DNA from: an uncultured Paracoccaceae bacterium
GTDB taxonomy: Bacteria; Pseudomonadota; Alphaproteobacteria; Rhodobacterales; Rhodobacteraceae
NCBI GenBank assembly: GCA_947500775.1
Contig: CANMTD010000007.1
Location: 124,001 to 188,000, forward strand
Reading direction: 5' to 3'
DNA length: 64,000 nucleotides
Both the position numbers and the translations under genes were made by a program. A model generated the notes under the pieces. The model was given only the letters and a program-made list of their open reading frames with translations, made no database searches and had not been told where the DNA came from. Positions 9,240 to 18,440 of this stretch are shown here, piece by piece (positions within the stretch are counted from its first letter, which is position 1; each line of letters opens with the position of its first letter).

Positions 9240-10562
9240 ATGAAACTACACAGAATTCTTCCGGCCGTGGCGATGGTGGCTTTGCTGCCCTCGATCGGCC
9301 TTGCACAAGAGGCGGATACAACGCCGACAAACGAAGATATCGGCTTTATCTTCACCACCTTCATGTTTCTGGTTACCGGTTTTCTGGTGTTCTGGATGGC
9401 TGCCGGTTTCACCATGCTCGAAGCGGGTCTGGTACGCGGCAAGAACGTGACGATGCAGCTGACCAAGAACGTCGCGCTGTTTTCGTTGGCGGCGATTGCC
9501 TATTACGTAGTCGGCTATAACCTGATGTACCCCGGTGACGGCTGGTCGATCGACGGCGTTCTGGGCGCCTTTGGCCCCGCAGTGCTGGAACCTGTCGGTC
9601 TTGAAGGCGCAGAGCCTGATCTGACCTACGCATCGGTCGGGTCTGATTTCTTCTTCCAGTTGATGTTCTGCGCGACCACCGCGTCGATCGTGTCGGGCAC
9701 GCTGGCTGAACGGATCAAACTGTGGCCGTTCCTGATCTTCGTGATCATCCTGACCGCGCTGATCTATCCCATCCAGGCAAGCTGGAAATGGGGCGGTGGT
9801 TTCCTGGACGGCATGGGCTTCCTTGATTTCGCGGGCTCGACCGTTGTGCACTCGGTTGGTGGCTGGGCTGCTTTGGCCGGCGCGCTGATCCTTGGGCCGC
9901 GTATCGGCAAGTACAAAGAAGGCCGTACCGTGCCAATGCCGGGTTCGAACCTGCCGCTGGCGACACTGGGTACGTTCATCCTGTGGCTGGGTTGGTTCGG
10001 TTTCAACGGCGGTTCGCAGCTGTACATGGACACCGCGGGCAACGTTGCCGACATCAGCCGGATTTTCAGCAACACCAACACGGCTGCGGCTGGCGGTGCG
10101 ATCGCGGCACTGATCCTGACGCAGGTTCTGTACAAGAAGCCTGACCTGACCATGGTGCTGAACGGCGCATTGGCCGGTCTGGTGTCGATCACGGCCGAGC
10201 CGCTGACACCGTCGCTGGGTGCTGCCACCCTGATCGGTGCCGTTGGTGGTGCGATTGTGGTCTTTGCGGTTCCGATGCTGGACAAGCTGAAAATCGACGA
10301 TGTCGTCGGCGCGATCCCGGTTCACCTGATGGCGGGTATCTGGGGCACCATCGCGGTTGTTCTGACAAACGGCGACGCGTCGCTGGGCACTCAGATCTAC
10401 TCGATTGTGGTTGTGGGTATCTTCACCCTGGTCGTGTCGGGCGTGGTCTGGTTCATCCTGAAAGCGATCATGGGGATCCGTGTCAGCGAAGAGGATGAAA
10501 TCAACGGTCTGGATATGGCCGAACTGGGGATGGAAGCCTACCCCGAGTTCACCAAAGGCTGA
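9240..10562 (+). CDS. amtB: ammonium transporter AmtB
   Basis: A 440-residue Amt/Mep/Rh channel. The start at 9240 is chosen because it follows an AAGGGA and opens a signal peptide (about residues 1-22); upstream in-frame ATG codons lie within the glnK tail. Eleven hydrophobic segments follow. The twin pore histidines are visible in STVVHSVGG and in PVHLMAGIWG. The C-terminal cytoplasmic tail after ISEEDEINGLD-like sequence is the GlnK-docking region. It imports ammonium across the inner membrane and is gated by the GlnK encoded just upstream. A strong terminator follows. Confidence 0.97.
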   Translation: MKLHRILPAVAMVALLPSIGLAQEADTTPTNEDIGFIFTTFMFLVTGFLVFWMAAGFTMLEAGLVRGKNVTMQLTKNVALFSLAAIAYYVVGYNLMYPGDGWSIDGVLGAFGPAVLEPVGLEGAEPDLTYASVGSDFFFQLMFCATTASIVSGTLAERIKLWPFLIFVIILTALIYPIQASWKWGGGFLDGMGFLDFAGSTVVHSVGGWAALAGALILGPRIGKYKEGRTVPMPGSNLPLATLGTFILWLGWFGFNGGSQLYMDTAGNVADISRIFSNTNTAAAGGAIAALILTQVLYKKPDLTMVLNGALAGLVSITAEPLTPSLGAATLIGAVGGAIVVFAVPMLDKLKIDDVVGAIPVHLMAGIWGTIAVVLTNGDASLGTQIYSIVVVGIFTLVVSGVVWFILKAIMGIRVSEEDEINGLDMAELGMEAYPEFTKG

Positions 10563-10584
10563 TCCGCCAACCAAAAGACAAAAG

Positions 10585-10616
10585 AAAACCCGGGCTGTTC
10601 TGCCCGGGTTTTTTTA
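10585..10616 (+). terminator. rho-independent terminator after amtB
   Basis: Inverted repeat AACCCGGGC / GCCCGGGTT with a 6-nt loop followed by a run of T residues, 22 nt after the amtB stop. It ends the glnK-amtB transcript. Confidence 0.88.
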
Positions 10617-10651
10617 TGCGTAAATCATGTTGAGCCCAAGATGTTGCAGCA

Positions 10652-10730
10652 CTGCCTGCGCAAGGCTCAGGCGGTGCCCGAACCGCCCTCACGGGGCGGG
10701 CGCGGCGTAGATTTCAGGGGGCAGTGGCTG
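10652..10730. repeat. intergenic palindromic repeat, copy A (short form)
   Basis: About 79 bp in the amtB/tyrB gap that match copy B at 13937-14043. Shared blocks are GGCTCAGGC, GCCCGAACCGCC, ACGGGGCGGGCGC and GGCGTA, in the same order and spacing, with scattered substitutions. Copy A lacks about 27 bp present in copy B, between two GGGCGC words. It holds a CCGCCC/GGGCGG hairpin. It looks like a non-coding dispersed element, not a gene. Confidence 0.7.
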
Positions 10731-10741
10731 CTAGGGGCGCG

Positions 10742-11926
10742 TCAGATACCTGCCGCGATGATGGCATCGGCCAGAATCGGCACCGTCTGTGCGTTCAGCC
10801 CGGCAATGTTCATCCGGCTGTCGCCGATCATGTAAATCCCGTGGGTCTCGCGCAGTTCGGCCACCTGTTCGGGGGTCGCCCCCAGACGCGAAAACATGCC
10901 GCGGTGCTGTGCCAGAAATCCGAAACGATCCGATCCCGACCGTTCGCGCAACGCATCGGCAAGCTGTTGCCGCAGCGCCAGCATTCCGTTGCGCACGGTT
11001 TCCAGCTCGGCCATCCACTGCGCCTTGAGCGTGGGATCGGTCAGCACCATCGTCACCAGCCGCGCGCCGTGGTCGGGCGGGAAGGAATAGTTCAGGCGGT
11101 TCAGCGTGGCCAGGTTGACCTGCGTCAGCCCTGTTGAGCTGGGATCAGCCGAAACCGCCATCACCAGCCCGGTGCGTTCGCGGTAGATGCCGAAGTTCTT
11201 GGAACAGCTGGCCGCGATCAGGGTTTCGGGCAGCCGGGCCGCCAATGCGCGGGTGGCCGCGGCGTCATCGTCCAGTCCGTCGCCAAATCCCTGATAGGCG
11301 ATGTCGATCAGCGGGGTGGCGCCCTTGCGTTCCAGCAGGTCGGCGACCGCGGCCCATTCGGGCGCGGTCAGATTGGCGCCGGTGGGGTTGTGGCAACAGC
11401 CGTGCAACACGACAACATCGCCCGCCGCAACCTTTTCCAGATCGGCCATCATCCCGGCGAAATCGACACCCCGGCTGGCCTCGTCAAAGTAACGGTATTC
11501 GCCCATGGGCAGCCCGACATGGCGGATGATCGCCGGGTGGTTGGGCCAGGTCGGCGCCGACAGCCAGATCGTGGCGCCGGGGTTGGCCATCTTGATCAGC
11601 TCAAACGCTTGATGCAGCGCGCCCGTCCCCCCGACCGAGGCGGCGGCCGCGACCTGCGCGCGCGGCACCGCATCGCCCAGCACCAGCCCGATCATCGCAT
11701 CCAGAAACCCGGCATCGCCCGCCAGCGCGGTATAGGATTTGCTGGTTTCCTGCTGCCACAGCTTTTGTTCGGCATCCTTGATGGCCTGCATCACCGGGGT
11801 GGCGCCGCTGGCATCGCGGTAGACGCCGACGCCCAGGTCGATCTTGTTGTCGCGCGGGTCGTCGCGGTACATCTGCATCAGAGCAAGGATTTTATCCTCG
11901 GGTTGCTGTTTCAGATTGCCCAGCAT
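10742..11926 (-). CDS. tyrB: aromatic amino acid / aspartate aminotransferase
   Basis: A 394-residue fold type I PLP aminotransferase of the class I AspC/TyrB group. It moves an amino group between aspartate or aromatic amino acids and 2-oxoglutarate. Visible motifs are DLGVGVYRD near 30, the GCCHNPTGANLT loop near 190, DIAYQGFGDG near 220 and the Schiff-base lysine in SCSKNFG-YRERTG near 255. The length is typical. It sits 4 bp downstream of sseA and is probably cotranscribed with it. TyrB-like versus AspC-like specificity cannot be settled here, so the symbol is tentative. Confidence 0.88.
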   Translation of the reverse strand: MLGNLKQQPEDKILALMQMYRDDPRDNKIDLGVGVYRDASGATPVMQAIKDAEQKLWQQETSKSYTALAGDAGFLDAMIGLVLGDAVPRAQVAAAASVGGTGALHQAFELIKMANPGATIWLSAPTWPNHPAIIRHVGLPMGEYRYFDEASRGVDFAGMMADLEKVAAGDVVVLHGCCHNPTGANLTAPEWAAVADLLERKGATPLIDIAYQGFGDGLDDDAAATRALAARLPETLIAASCSKNFGIYRERTGLVMAVSADPSSTGLTQVNLATLNRLNYSFPPDHGARLVTMVLTDPTLKAQWMAELETVRNGMLALRQQLADALRERSGSDRFGFLAQHRGMFSRLGATPEQVAELRETHGIYMIGDSRMNIAGLNAQTVPILADAIIAAGI

Positions 11927-11930
11927 TGTC

Positions 11931-12782
11931 CTAGCCTTTCGCGATTTTCAGATCGTCATACATGCCCCATTCCGACCACGACCCGTCATAGATCGCGTGA
12001 TCGGATTTGCCCAAACGTTCCATCGCAAGGTTCAGGATCGCGGCGGTGACGCCCGACCCGCAAGAGGTGATGGCGGGTTTCGACATATCCACCCCGGCCG
12101 CGTCAAAGGCGGCCTTCAGCGCGGGCAGGTCTTTCATGGTGCCGTCGCTGTTCAGCAACTCGGCGAAAGGCAGGTTTTTCGAATTCGGAATATGCCCGCT
12201 GCGCAGGCCGGGGCGGGGCTCTTCGACCTCGCCGCGGAACCGTTCGGGCGCGCGGGCGTCGATGATTTCATAATCCCCAAGTTTTGAGGCCGCCGCGACC
12301 TGCGTCACATCCTTGATCATATGCGCCTGACGCTGGACCGTCATGTGGCGGTCCTTGATGATCGGCGGCATATCTTCGATGGGGCGGCCTTCGGCCTGCC
12401 ATTTGGGGAAACCGCCGTCCAGAACGGCAATGTCGGTCTTGCCCATCAGGCGGAACATCCACCAGACCCGCGCGGCAGAAAACAGCCCGGCGCCGTCGTA
12501 AACCACGATCTGGTGGCCGTCGCCCACGCCCATGGCGCGCATCCGGCTCATGAATTTGTCGATCGGGGGCACGGTATGGGGCAGATCGGACCGGTGGTCG
12601 CTGATCTCGTCAATGTCGAAATAGCGCGCGCCGGGAATATGCGCTGCGGCATAGTCGACCCTGGCGTCGCGTTCGTCGGCGGGCATGTACCACGACGCGT
12701 CCAGAATACGCAGATCGGGGTCTTTGAGGTGTTTGCCCAGCCAATCGGTCGAAACCAGTGTTTTGGGATCGTCTTGAGCCAC
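11931..12782 (-). CDS. sseA: 3-mercaptopyruvate sulfurtransferase
   Basis: A 283-residue two-domain rhodanese-fold enzyme. The start is a GTG at 12782 with GAGGAG just upstream; an in-frame ATG at 12839 lacks such a signal. The C-terminal domain carries CGSGVTA with catalytic Cys241. This loop is diagnostic of mercaptopyruvate sulfurtransferases, as opposed to thiosulfate sulfurtransferases. The N-terminal domain lacks an active cysteine (VYDGAGLFSAAR), as is usual. It transfers sulfur from 3-mercaptopyruvate to cyanide or thiols. The next gene, an aminotransferase able to make mercaptopyruvate from cysteine, is a sensible partner. Confidence 0.93.
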   Translation of the reverse strand: MAQDDPKTLVSTDWLGKHLKDPDLRILDASWYMPADERDARVDYAAAHIPGARYFDIDEISDHRSDLPHTVPPIDKFMSRMRAMGVGDGHQIVVYDGAGLFSAARVWWMFRLMGKTDIAVLDGGFPKWQAEGRPIEDMPPIIKDRHMTVQRQAHMIKDVTQVAAASKLGDYEIIDARAPERFRGEVEEPRPGLRSGHIPNSKNLPFAELLNSDGTMKDLPALKAAFDAAGVDMSKPAITSCGSGVTAAILNLAMERLGKSDHAIYDGSWSEWGMYDDLKIAKG

Positions 12783-12841
12783 TGCAGCCTCCTCATATAC
12801 ACGCGTTTCCGTCTTAGTGCGGTGCCGTGCGGGAGGCAAGG

Positions 12842-12865
12842 CCGGGGCGCGATGCGGCGCCCCGG
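12842..12865 (-). terminator. strong GC hairpin between glycine-rich protein gene and sseA
   Basis: Perfect 9-bp arms CCGGGGCGC / GCGCCCCGG around a 6-nt loop, 11 nt past the stop of the glycine-rich protein gene. There is no T run on either strand, so it may stop transcription only weakly or act as an mRNA-stabilising 3' stem. Confidence 0.45.
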
Positions 12866-12875
12866 TCAGGCAATC

Positions 12876-13151
12876 TTACTTGGCCATCATGTTCTTGATG
12901 ATGCCCACAACGGCCAGCAGAACGCCGCCGCCAACACCGCCACCCGCGACCTGGCTAACGATCGCGCCAATATCCATGCCGCCCGTGGCCGCGCCACCAG
13001 CACCCAGCGCGCCCAGAATCTGGCCGCCCAGACCGCCGCCGACAACACCGGCCAGCGAGTTGATAAGTGTGCCCTGGTTCAGGTTTTTAAGCAGACCACC
13101 GGCAACGTTGCCGCCCACGGCGCCCGAAAGCAGGCTGATAATTAGTTCCAT
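12876..13151 (-). CDS. small glycine-rich membrane protein, function unknown
   Basis: A 91-residue protein starting at the ATG at 13151, with a GAGGGA 8-9 nt upstream. It is built of glycine-rich, strongly hydrophobic stretches (GAVGGNVAGG, GVVGGGLGGQILGALGAGG and a C-terminal VGGGVLLAVVGIIKN) resembling glycine-zipper helices. Only a few charged residues are present, mostly at the ends. It is probably an inner-membrane oligomer-forming protein. I know of similar small uncharacterised proteins in alphaproteobacteria but no function. The long upstream hairpin at 13172-13215 may affect its expression. Confidence 0.75.
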   Translation of the reverse strand: MELIISLLSGAVGGNVAGGLLKNLNQGTLINSLAGVVGGGLGGQILGALGAGGAATGGMDIGAIVSQVAGGGVGGGVLLAVVGIIKNMMAK

Positions 13152-13171
13152 GTTTTTTTGTCCCTCGTTCA

Positions 13172-13215
13172 GAAAGGGGACGAAAAACAGCGCCGAAAGT
13201 CGTCCCCAACCTTTC
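13172..13215 (-). other. stem-loop in the leader of the glycine-rich protein gene
   Basis: Outer arms GAAAG / CTTTC and inner arms GGGACG / CGTCCC with a short bulge and an 18-nt loop. It lies about 20 nt upstream of the start codon at 13151 and downstream of smpB on the same strand. It could be an smpB terminator without a T run or a 5'UTR structure. Confidence 0.4.
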
Positions 13216-13270
13216 GGCATGGGGCAGATTGACGCATCCGATATCTAAAGTAATGGAAAAAAATGCGGGA

Positions 13271-13747
13271 TTATTCCCCGTGGCGCAGCAACCGCTGTTT
13301 CTGGCGGCTCCAGTCGCGTTTCGCCTCGGTCGCGCGTTTGTCGTGGTTTTTCTTGCCCTTGGCGATCCCGATCTTCAGCTTGGCCATGCCGCGGTGGTTG
13401 AAATACATCACCAGCGGCACCAGCGTCATGCCCTTGCGCTGGGTGTCGGACCACAGCCGCGCCAGTTCCTTTTTGGACACCAGCAGCTTGCGCTTGCGCC
13501 GTTCTTCATGCCCCCAGGTCTTGGCCTGCAGATAGGGCGCGATATAGCTGTTGATCAGCCACAGCTCGCCATCTTCGACCGAGGCATAGCTTTCGGCGAT
13601 ATTGGCCCCGCCCTGACGCATGGATTTCACTTCGGACCCATGCAGCATGATGCCGCATTCTATGTCATCCTCGATGGCATAGTCGTACCGCGCACGCCGG
13701 TTTTCGGCGATCACCTTATAGTTGGGGGCTGATTTCGTGTTGGCCAT
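13271..13747 (-). CDS. smpB: SsrA-binding protein SmpB
   Basis: A 158-residue SmpB. It binds tmRNA and brings it to stalled ribosomes for trans-translation. The core has ENRRARYDY, the [11 protein letters not shown] motif and LINSYIAPY. The C-terminal tail is basic and ends in a KRDW-RQ helix that enters the empty mRNA channel. The length is typical. No ssrA (tmRNA) gene is visible within the adjoining intergenic DNA. The gene order smpB-dapA (both minus) is common in this group. Confidence 0.96.
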   Translation of the reverse strand: MANTKSAPNYKVIAENRRARYDYAIEDDIECGIMLHGSEVKSMRQGGANIAESYASVEDGELWLINSYIAPYLQAKTWGHEERRKRKLLVSKKELARLWSDTQRKGMTLVPLVMYFNHRGMAKLKIGIAKGKKNHDKRATEAKRDWSRQKQRLLRHGE

Positions 13748-14225
13748 AGCGGCGTGAATATAGGAACCCGGACCCGAGTGTCCATCGGGGCCGGGCGATT
13801 TTAATTGTCGGGGTCGGGTTTTGGGGACCGATCATGGGTATTGTGTAGAACGTCAAATAACTTTGACCTTCAAGTCACATATCTGACCCAATGTTGGCTG
13901 TGAGTCCTTGGCGTAGGCCATCGAAGTCGTGCCTCTTGCCTGAGCCTTGGCTCAGGCAGCGCCCGAACCGCCCCCACGGGGCGGGCGCTTCTCGCCCACC
14001 CCTCGGTTCGGGCGCGGCGTATCAATTTGGGGGTAATGGCGGCAAGTTCCGGACAGCCGACATTGGATTAAGTTTGCATGGGTACTGGACCAGGACTGTC
14101 TGGCATTGCTGCATTTGTTGATTCAGAAAATCATTGTTTTGATATGATGATGGGCGCCCTTCTACACATTGTGATCTGGTTCCTGCGGTGAGCCGCTACC
14201 ACCCAACGCGCTGGGTCACACGCAT
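13748..14225. other. long intergenic region between smpB and dapA
   Basis: About 480 bp without a supported gene. It contains repeat copy B (13937-14043). Upstream of that, AT-richer DNA (13840-13890) with TTTGACCTTCAAGTCA could carry the smpB promoter. The part 14046-14200 has no recognisable gene; a few codons look vaguely like a decayed transposase end, but not enough to call. I found no tRNA cloverleaf and no tmRNA acceptor or tag sequence. Confidence 0.5.
13937..14043. repeat. intergenic palindromic repeat, copy B (full form)
   Basis: A highly structured element. At 13937-13958 are two perfect 10-bp arms (TGCCTGAGCC and its complement) around a TT centre. Next, 12-bp arms GCGCCCGAACCG at 13959-13970 pair with CGGTTCGGGCGC at 14004-14015. 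Nested inside is a hairpin CCGCCCC / GGGGCGG (13968-13984) with a CAC loop. A shorter copy lies at 10652-10730. The structure and intergenic placement resemble REP/BIME-type elements, but no transposase is near. Confidence 0.75.
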
Positions 14226-14257
14226 GAAAAAGGCGGCAGAGAATCTCTCTGCCGCCC
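14226..14257 (-). terminator. rho-independent terminator of dapA
   Basis: Perfect 11-bp arms GGCGGCAGAGA / TCTCTGCCGCC with a 3-nt loop. On the minus strand the stem is followed by TTTTT. It begins about 20 nt after the dapA stop. Confidence 0.9.
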
Positions 14258-14276
14258 TTCGTTCAAATCAAAGGTA

Positions 14277-15152
14277 TCAGTTCAGCAGCCCGGCGTGGCG
14301 CATCGCGTCATCGATCTGGGCCTGCACGCCTGCGGTGACCGGGGTCAGGGGCGTGCGTACCTCATTCTCGCATTTGCCCAGCCGCGACAGCGCGTATTTC
14401 GCGCCGGCCACGCCGGGTTCGGCAAAGATCGCCAGATGCAGCGGCATCAACCGGTCCAGACAGACCAGCGCCTTGTCATAGGCCCCGTCCAGCGTCGCCT
14501 GCTGAAACTCGGCGCACAGCTTGGGCGCGACATTGGCCGTGACCGAGATGCAGCCGGTGCCGCCATGGGCATTGAACCCCAGTGCTGTGGCATCCTCGCC
14601 CGACAACTGGATGAAATCCGTGCCGCAGGTCAGGCGCTGTTTGGGCACCCGGCTCAGATCGCCGGTGGCGTCCTTGACCCCGATCACGCGCGGCAGTTTT
14701 GCCAGCTCGCCCATGGTTTCGGGGGTCATGTCGACAACCGACCGGCCCGGAATATTGTAGATGATGATCGGCAGCTCACAGCAATCATGCGCGGCGGTGA
14801 AATGCGCGATCAGCCCGTCCTGCGTCGGTTTGTTGTAATAGGGCGTCACCACAAGGGCCGCATCGGCGCCCACCTTATGGGCATGCCGCATCAGCCGGAT
14901 GGTTTCGGCGGTGTTGTTCGATCCGGCCCCGGCGATCACCGGAATCCGGCCTGCCACGGTTTTGACAACCTCTTCGACTACTAACTCGTGCTCAGCATGG
15001 CTGAGTGTCGGGCTTTCGCCGGTGGTACCGACCGGCACCAGACCGTCAGAGCCTTCGGCGATATGCCACTCGACAAGCCGTTTAAGCGCGTCGAGATCCA
15101 CTGAGCCGTTCTTAAACGGCGTCACCAGGGCTGGAAGGGACCCTTTGATCAT
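14277..15152 (-). CDS. dapA: 4-hydroxy-tetrahydrodipicolinate synthase
   Basis: A 291-residue class I aldolase of the lysine/diaminopimelate pathway. It condenses pyruvate with aspartate semialdehyde. The Schiff-base lysine is Lys160 in GVKDATGD, the catalytic tyrosine Tyr132 in IIIYNIPGR, with Arg137 close by and the GTTGESPTL loop at 42-50. The start at 15152 follows an AAGGAG 6 nt upstream; the in-frame extension to 15614 reads antisense into the lytic transglycosylase gene and is rejected. It is divergent from slt and has its own terminator. Confidence 0.97.
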   Translation of the reverse strand: MIKGSLPALVTPFKNGSVDLDALKRLVEWHIAEGSDGLVPVGTTGESPTLSHAEHELVVEEVVKTVAGRIPVIAGAGSNNTAETIRLMRHAHKVGADAALVVTPYYNKPTQDGLIAHFTAAHDCCELPIIIYNIPGRSVVDMTPETMGELAKLPRVIGVKDATGDLSRVPKQRLTCGTDFIQLSGEDATALGFNAHGGTGCISVTANVAPKLCAEFQQATLDGAYDKALVCLDRLMPLHLAIFAEPGVAGAKYALSRLGKCENEVRTPLTPVTAGVQAQIDDAMRHAGLLN

Positions 15153-15306
15153 GACACGCTCCTTTTCTTTTCTGCGTATGGGGCTGAGTCGCCCGATGGA
15201 AAACACGGCGGACACTAGCCGCGTTGCCCGGCGTTGCCAAGTTTGTGTCTTGCAGCCGGGCGATGGCGGGCTACTCTTTGCCCTGCAATCAGAGTGAACT
15301 GACAAT

Positions 15307-17232
15307 ATGCGCTGCCTTTTAACCGCTGCATTGCTGGTCTTGACGGGGTTGCCGGGCATTGCCGGGCAGGCCCCTTTGGTCGATGTGATGGCTGCCGTGC
15401 GCGCCGACAAATGGGATGTGGCGCGCAATCTGGCCCGGCCCGCGGGGCAGGTCGCGCTGGATGTCGTGGAATGGCGGCGGTTGCGCGCGGGGCAGGGGAC
15501 GTTTCCCGAATATGTGTCCTTTCTGAAACGCAACCCCGACTGGCCGGGGCTGGACCGGCTGCGCATTCGCGGCGAAGGCACGATCAGCGCCCGCAGCGAC
15601 CCCGAACAGATCATTGCCTATTTCAGCGATCACAGCCCCGAAACCGGTAGTGGCGGCGTGCGTCTGACCGCCGCCTATGCCGCATTGGGGCGCGATGGCG
15701 ACGCGCAGGCGCAGGCGGTTCTGACATGGCACACGTTGCCGTTGTCGGCGCGCGGCCATGCCGATCTTTTGACCGACTATGGCACGCTTCTGGCGCCGCA
15801 TCATCAGGCGCGGCTGGATGAAATGCTGTGGCAGGGGGCGGCCGGATCGGCGCGGCTGATGCTGCCGCTGGTGCCTGAGGGATGGCGCACGCTGGCCGTG
15901 GCCCGCATGACCCTGCGCGACACCGGGCCGGGTGTGGACAAGCTGATCGCGGCGGTCCCGGCAGAGCTGGCCGATGACGCGGGCCTGGCCTGGGAACGGT
16001 TCAGCTGGCGGACCCGCAAAGGGTTGCAGGACAGCGCGATCGCGCTGATGGACGAACGGTCGATTTCGCCGGACCGGCTGGGCCAGCCCGACCGCTGGGC
16101 CGGATGGCGCCGCACCTATGCCCGCCGGATGATGCGCGATGGCAAGGTCGAACTGGCCTATAGGCTGGCGGCGAACAATTTCCTGACCTCGGGGTCGGAT
16201 TTTGCCGATCTGGAATGGCTGGCGGGCTATATCGCCTTGAGATTCCTGAAAGAACCGGCTGTGGCGCTGAGCCATTTCCAACGCTTCGGCGCCGATGTCA
16301 AAAGCCCGATCAGCCTTGGCCGCGCGGGATATTGGGAAGGCCGCGCGCTGGCCGATCTGGGCCGCGCTGACGAGGCGCAGGCGGCCTATGCCCGCGGCGG
16401 GGCGTATCAGACCAGTTTCTATGGCCAGCTGGCCGCCGAACAGGCGGTGCTGGCACCCGATCCGGGGCTGGCGGGGGTTGAAAGCTATCCTGACTGGCAG
16501 CAGGCGGCGTTCATGTCGTCATCGGTGATCGCGGCGGCGCAGATGTTTCAGGCCGCGGGCGAACGCAACCTGACCGAATGGTTCCTGACCCATCTGGCCG
16601 AAGGCGTCGATGCGCAGGGGCAGGCGCAGTTGGCTGGCCTCGCGCTGGATTGGAACGAACCCCATATCGCGCTGCGCATCGCCAAGGTCGCCGCCGGGCA
16701 GGGCAATGTTCTGCCGCGCGCCTATTTCCCGGTGACCGAACTGGCCAAGGGCCGCCATCCGGTGCCGGTGGAACTGGTCCTGTCGATCGCGCGCCGCGAA
16801 AGCGAATTCGACCCTTCGGTTTCCAGCGGGGTGGGCGCGCGCGGATTGATGCAGTTGATGCCGGGCACGGCCAAGGATGTCGCCCGCACGCTGAACGTCG
16901 ATTACCGGCCTGCGGCCCTGCTGACCGACCCCGACTATAATGCCCGGTTGGGGGCCGCCTATCTGGCCGGTCTGATTGATGAGTTCGGACCGAATTACGT
17001 GCTGGTCTCGGCGGCCTATAACGCAGGCCCCGGCCGCCCGCGCCGCTGGATTACCGAACAGGGCGATCCGCGATCTGCCGGGGTCGATGTGATCGACTGG
17101 ATCGAGATGATCCCCTTCTCCGAGACCCGGAATTACGTGATGCGGGTGACCGAATCACTGATCGTCTATCGGGCGCGCCTGTCCGGGCAGGCCGCCCCGC
17201 TGGCCCTGTCGCGGGTTCTGAAGGCGAATTAG
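15307..17232 (+). CDS. slt: soluble lytic murein transglycosylase (Slt70-like)
   Basis: A 641-residue periplasmic enzyme that cleaves peptidoglycan between MurNAc and GlcNAc with 1,6-anhydro formation. A signal peptide covers about residues 1-20. An alpha-helical superhelical U/L domain of short repeats spans about 30-470. The C-terminal SLT domain (about 485-610) has ARRESEFDP with catalytic Glu498, [13 protein letters not shown], and [10 protein letters not shown]. Architecture and length match Slt70. It is divergent from dapA, as often seen in Roseobacters. Confidence 0.94.
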   Translation: MRCLLTAALLVLTGLPGIAGQAPLVDVMAAVRADKWDVARNLARPAGQVALDVVEWRRLRAGQGTFPEYVSFLKRNPDWPGLDRLRIRGEGTISARSDPEQIIAYFSDHSPETGSGGVRLTAAYAALGRDGDAQAQAVLTWHTLPLSARGHADLLTDYGTLLAPHHQARLDEMLWQGAAGSARLMLPLVPEGWRTLAVARMTLRDTGPGVDKLIAAVPAELADDAGLAWERFSWRTRKGLQDSAIALMDERSISPDRLGQPDRWAGWRRTYARRMMRDGKVELAYRLAANNFLTSGSDFADLEWLAGYIALRFLKEPAVALSHFQRFGADVKSPISLGRAGYWEGRALADLGRADEAQAAYARGGAYQTSFYGQLAAEQAVLAPDPGLAGVESYPDWQQAAFMSSSVIAAAQMFQAAGERNLTEWFLTHLAEGVDAQGQAQLAGLALDWNEPHIALRIAKVAAGQGNVLPRAYFPVTELAKGRHPVPVELVLSIARRESEFDPSVSSGVGARGLMQLMPGTAKDVARTLNVDYRPAALLTDPDYNARLGAAYLAGLIDEFGPNYVLVSAAYNAGPGRPRRWITEQGDPRSAGVDVIDWIEMIPFSETRNYVMRVTESLIVYRARLSGQAAPLALSRVLKAN

Positions 17233-17253
17233 CGGCCGGAGAGTTCCCCGGAT

Positions 17254-18369
17254 ATGACCGGCGCCGTGATGGGCGCAAAGTTACCGTTGCCTGACGAAAG
17301 CTGCGGCGGCATTGTGCAGGTGCAGAATATTATGAAAACGCGGGAATGCCCGATCGCGTTTGCGCGCGACCTGCCTATGTGGCTTGCCGAAAACAGAACC
17401 GGGTCCATGAAACAGTTCAAGCCGGAAATTTCCGAAGAAGTCATCGCCAAATGGCAACGGGTCGTCGATCTTATTTCCGAGCTTGCCGACGTCCCTGCCT
17501 CTTTGATCATGAGCACGATCGACCAGCATCATTCGGTTTACGTGGCGAACACCTCGGATGCGAACCCATACAAGGTCGGGCAATCCTTCCAGCTTAACGA
17601 AAAACTCTATTGCTTTGGCGTCTTTCAGAACGATGGCGAACTTTGTGTCGAGGACGCCACCTGCGATCCCCGGTGGCATGACAATCAGGATATGGAACAC
17701 GGCATGTCATTCTATGTCGGGCTGCCGCTGAAGTGGCCCGACGGAGAGATTTTCGGAACGATATGTGTCCTGGACAAACGCCGCAACAAGCGCGCGCTGA
17801 TGTTTCGCAAAGGCCTGCGGGAATTCTGCCGGATCGTGGAGGATGACCTTGCGCTTCTGGCCGAGGTGGAGCGCCGCAAACAGGCGCAGCTGCAGCTAAG
17901 CCACGAATTGGCGAACCGGGAAACCACGATCCGGCAAAGAACGCAGGATCTGGAGGATGCCAATACCGCGCTGCGTGTTCTGCTGAAAGGTGTGGAAACC
18001 TCGAAAAGTGAAATCGAGGATCGCATTCAGAAACAGATCAAGGGGCTGGTGCTGCCGCATATCAGCAAGCTGCGGCATTTGCTGTCCGACACAGAGGTGT
18101 CGACCTATCACCTTGAAATCGTGGAAACAAACCTTAGAAACGTGACCTCGCCCCTGTCAACGCGCATGGCCGAAGCATTCGAGGTTCTGACCCCGGCAGA
18201 GGCTGAAATCGCGCAGATGATCATTCACGGGCGCAGCACGAAAGAGATCGCAGCCACCCTGTCGCGTGGCACCAGCACCGTAGAGTTTCACCGCAACAAT
18301 ATCCGCCAGAAACTGGGCCTGACCAACGCGCGCAAGAACCTCAGACAATATTTGATGTCATTGGGGTAA
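17254..18369 (+). CDS. GAF-domain LuxR-type transcriptional regulator
   Basis: Up to 371 residues; the true start may be the ATG at 17332 or 17407, since none has a strong ribosome-binding site. A GAF sensor domain spans roughly residues 65-205 (STIDQHHSVYVANTS, a YCFGVFQ block, GTICVLD). A Glu/Gln-rich coiled coil of about 60 residues (207-265) follows. The C-terminal LuxR-type helix-turn-helix at about 315-371 has LTPAEAEIAQMIIHGRSTKEIA and VEFHRNNIRQKLGL. There is no receiver domain or autoinducer domain, so it probably senses a small ligand directly. The likely target is the Tat-MBL gene 113 bp downstream, which is an inference. Confidence 0.85.
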   Translation: MTGAVMGAKLPLPDESCGGIVQVQNIMKTRECPIAFARDLPMWLAENRTGSMKQFKPEISEEVIAKWQRVVDLISELADVPASLIMSTIDQHHSVYVANTSDANPYKVGQSFQLNEKLYCFGVFQNDGELCVEDATCDPRWHDNQDMEHGMSFYVGLPLKWPDGEIFGTICVLDKRRNKRALMFRKGLREFCRIVEDDLALLAEVERRKQAQLQLSHELANRETTIRQRTQDLEDANTALRVLLKGVETSKSEIEDRIQKQIKGLVLPHISKLRHLLSDTEVSTYHLEIVETNLRNVTSPLSTRMAEAFEVLTPAEAEIAQMIIHGRSTKEIAATLSRGTSTVEFHRNNIRQKLGLTNARKNLRQYLMSLG

Positions 18370-18440
18370 CATTGGGGTTTCCCCCATATTATCCCCACAG
18401 TCTTCTGCCGCTACGATGCGCTTTCATATCGCCTAGGCTT

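Noticed and set aside
14046-14200. Possible decayed insertion-sequence end between repeat copy B and dapA
   Set aside because: A few codons look vaguely transposase-like, but there are no inverted-repeat ends, no target duplication and no readable transposase segment.
13748-14276. Possible tmRNA (ssrA) gene next to smpB
   Set aside because: No tRNA-like acceptor halves and no tag-peptide reading frame were found in either orientation.
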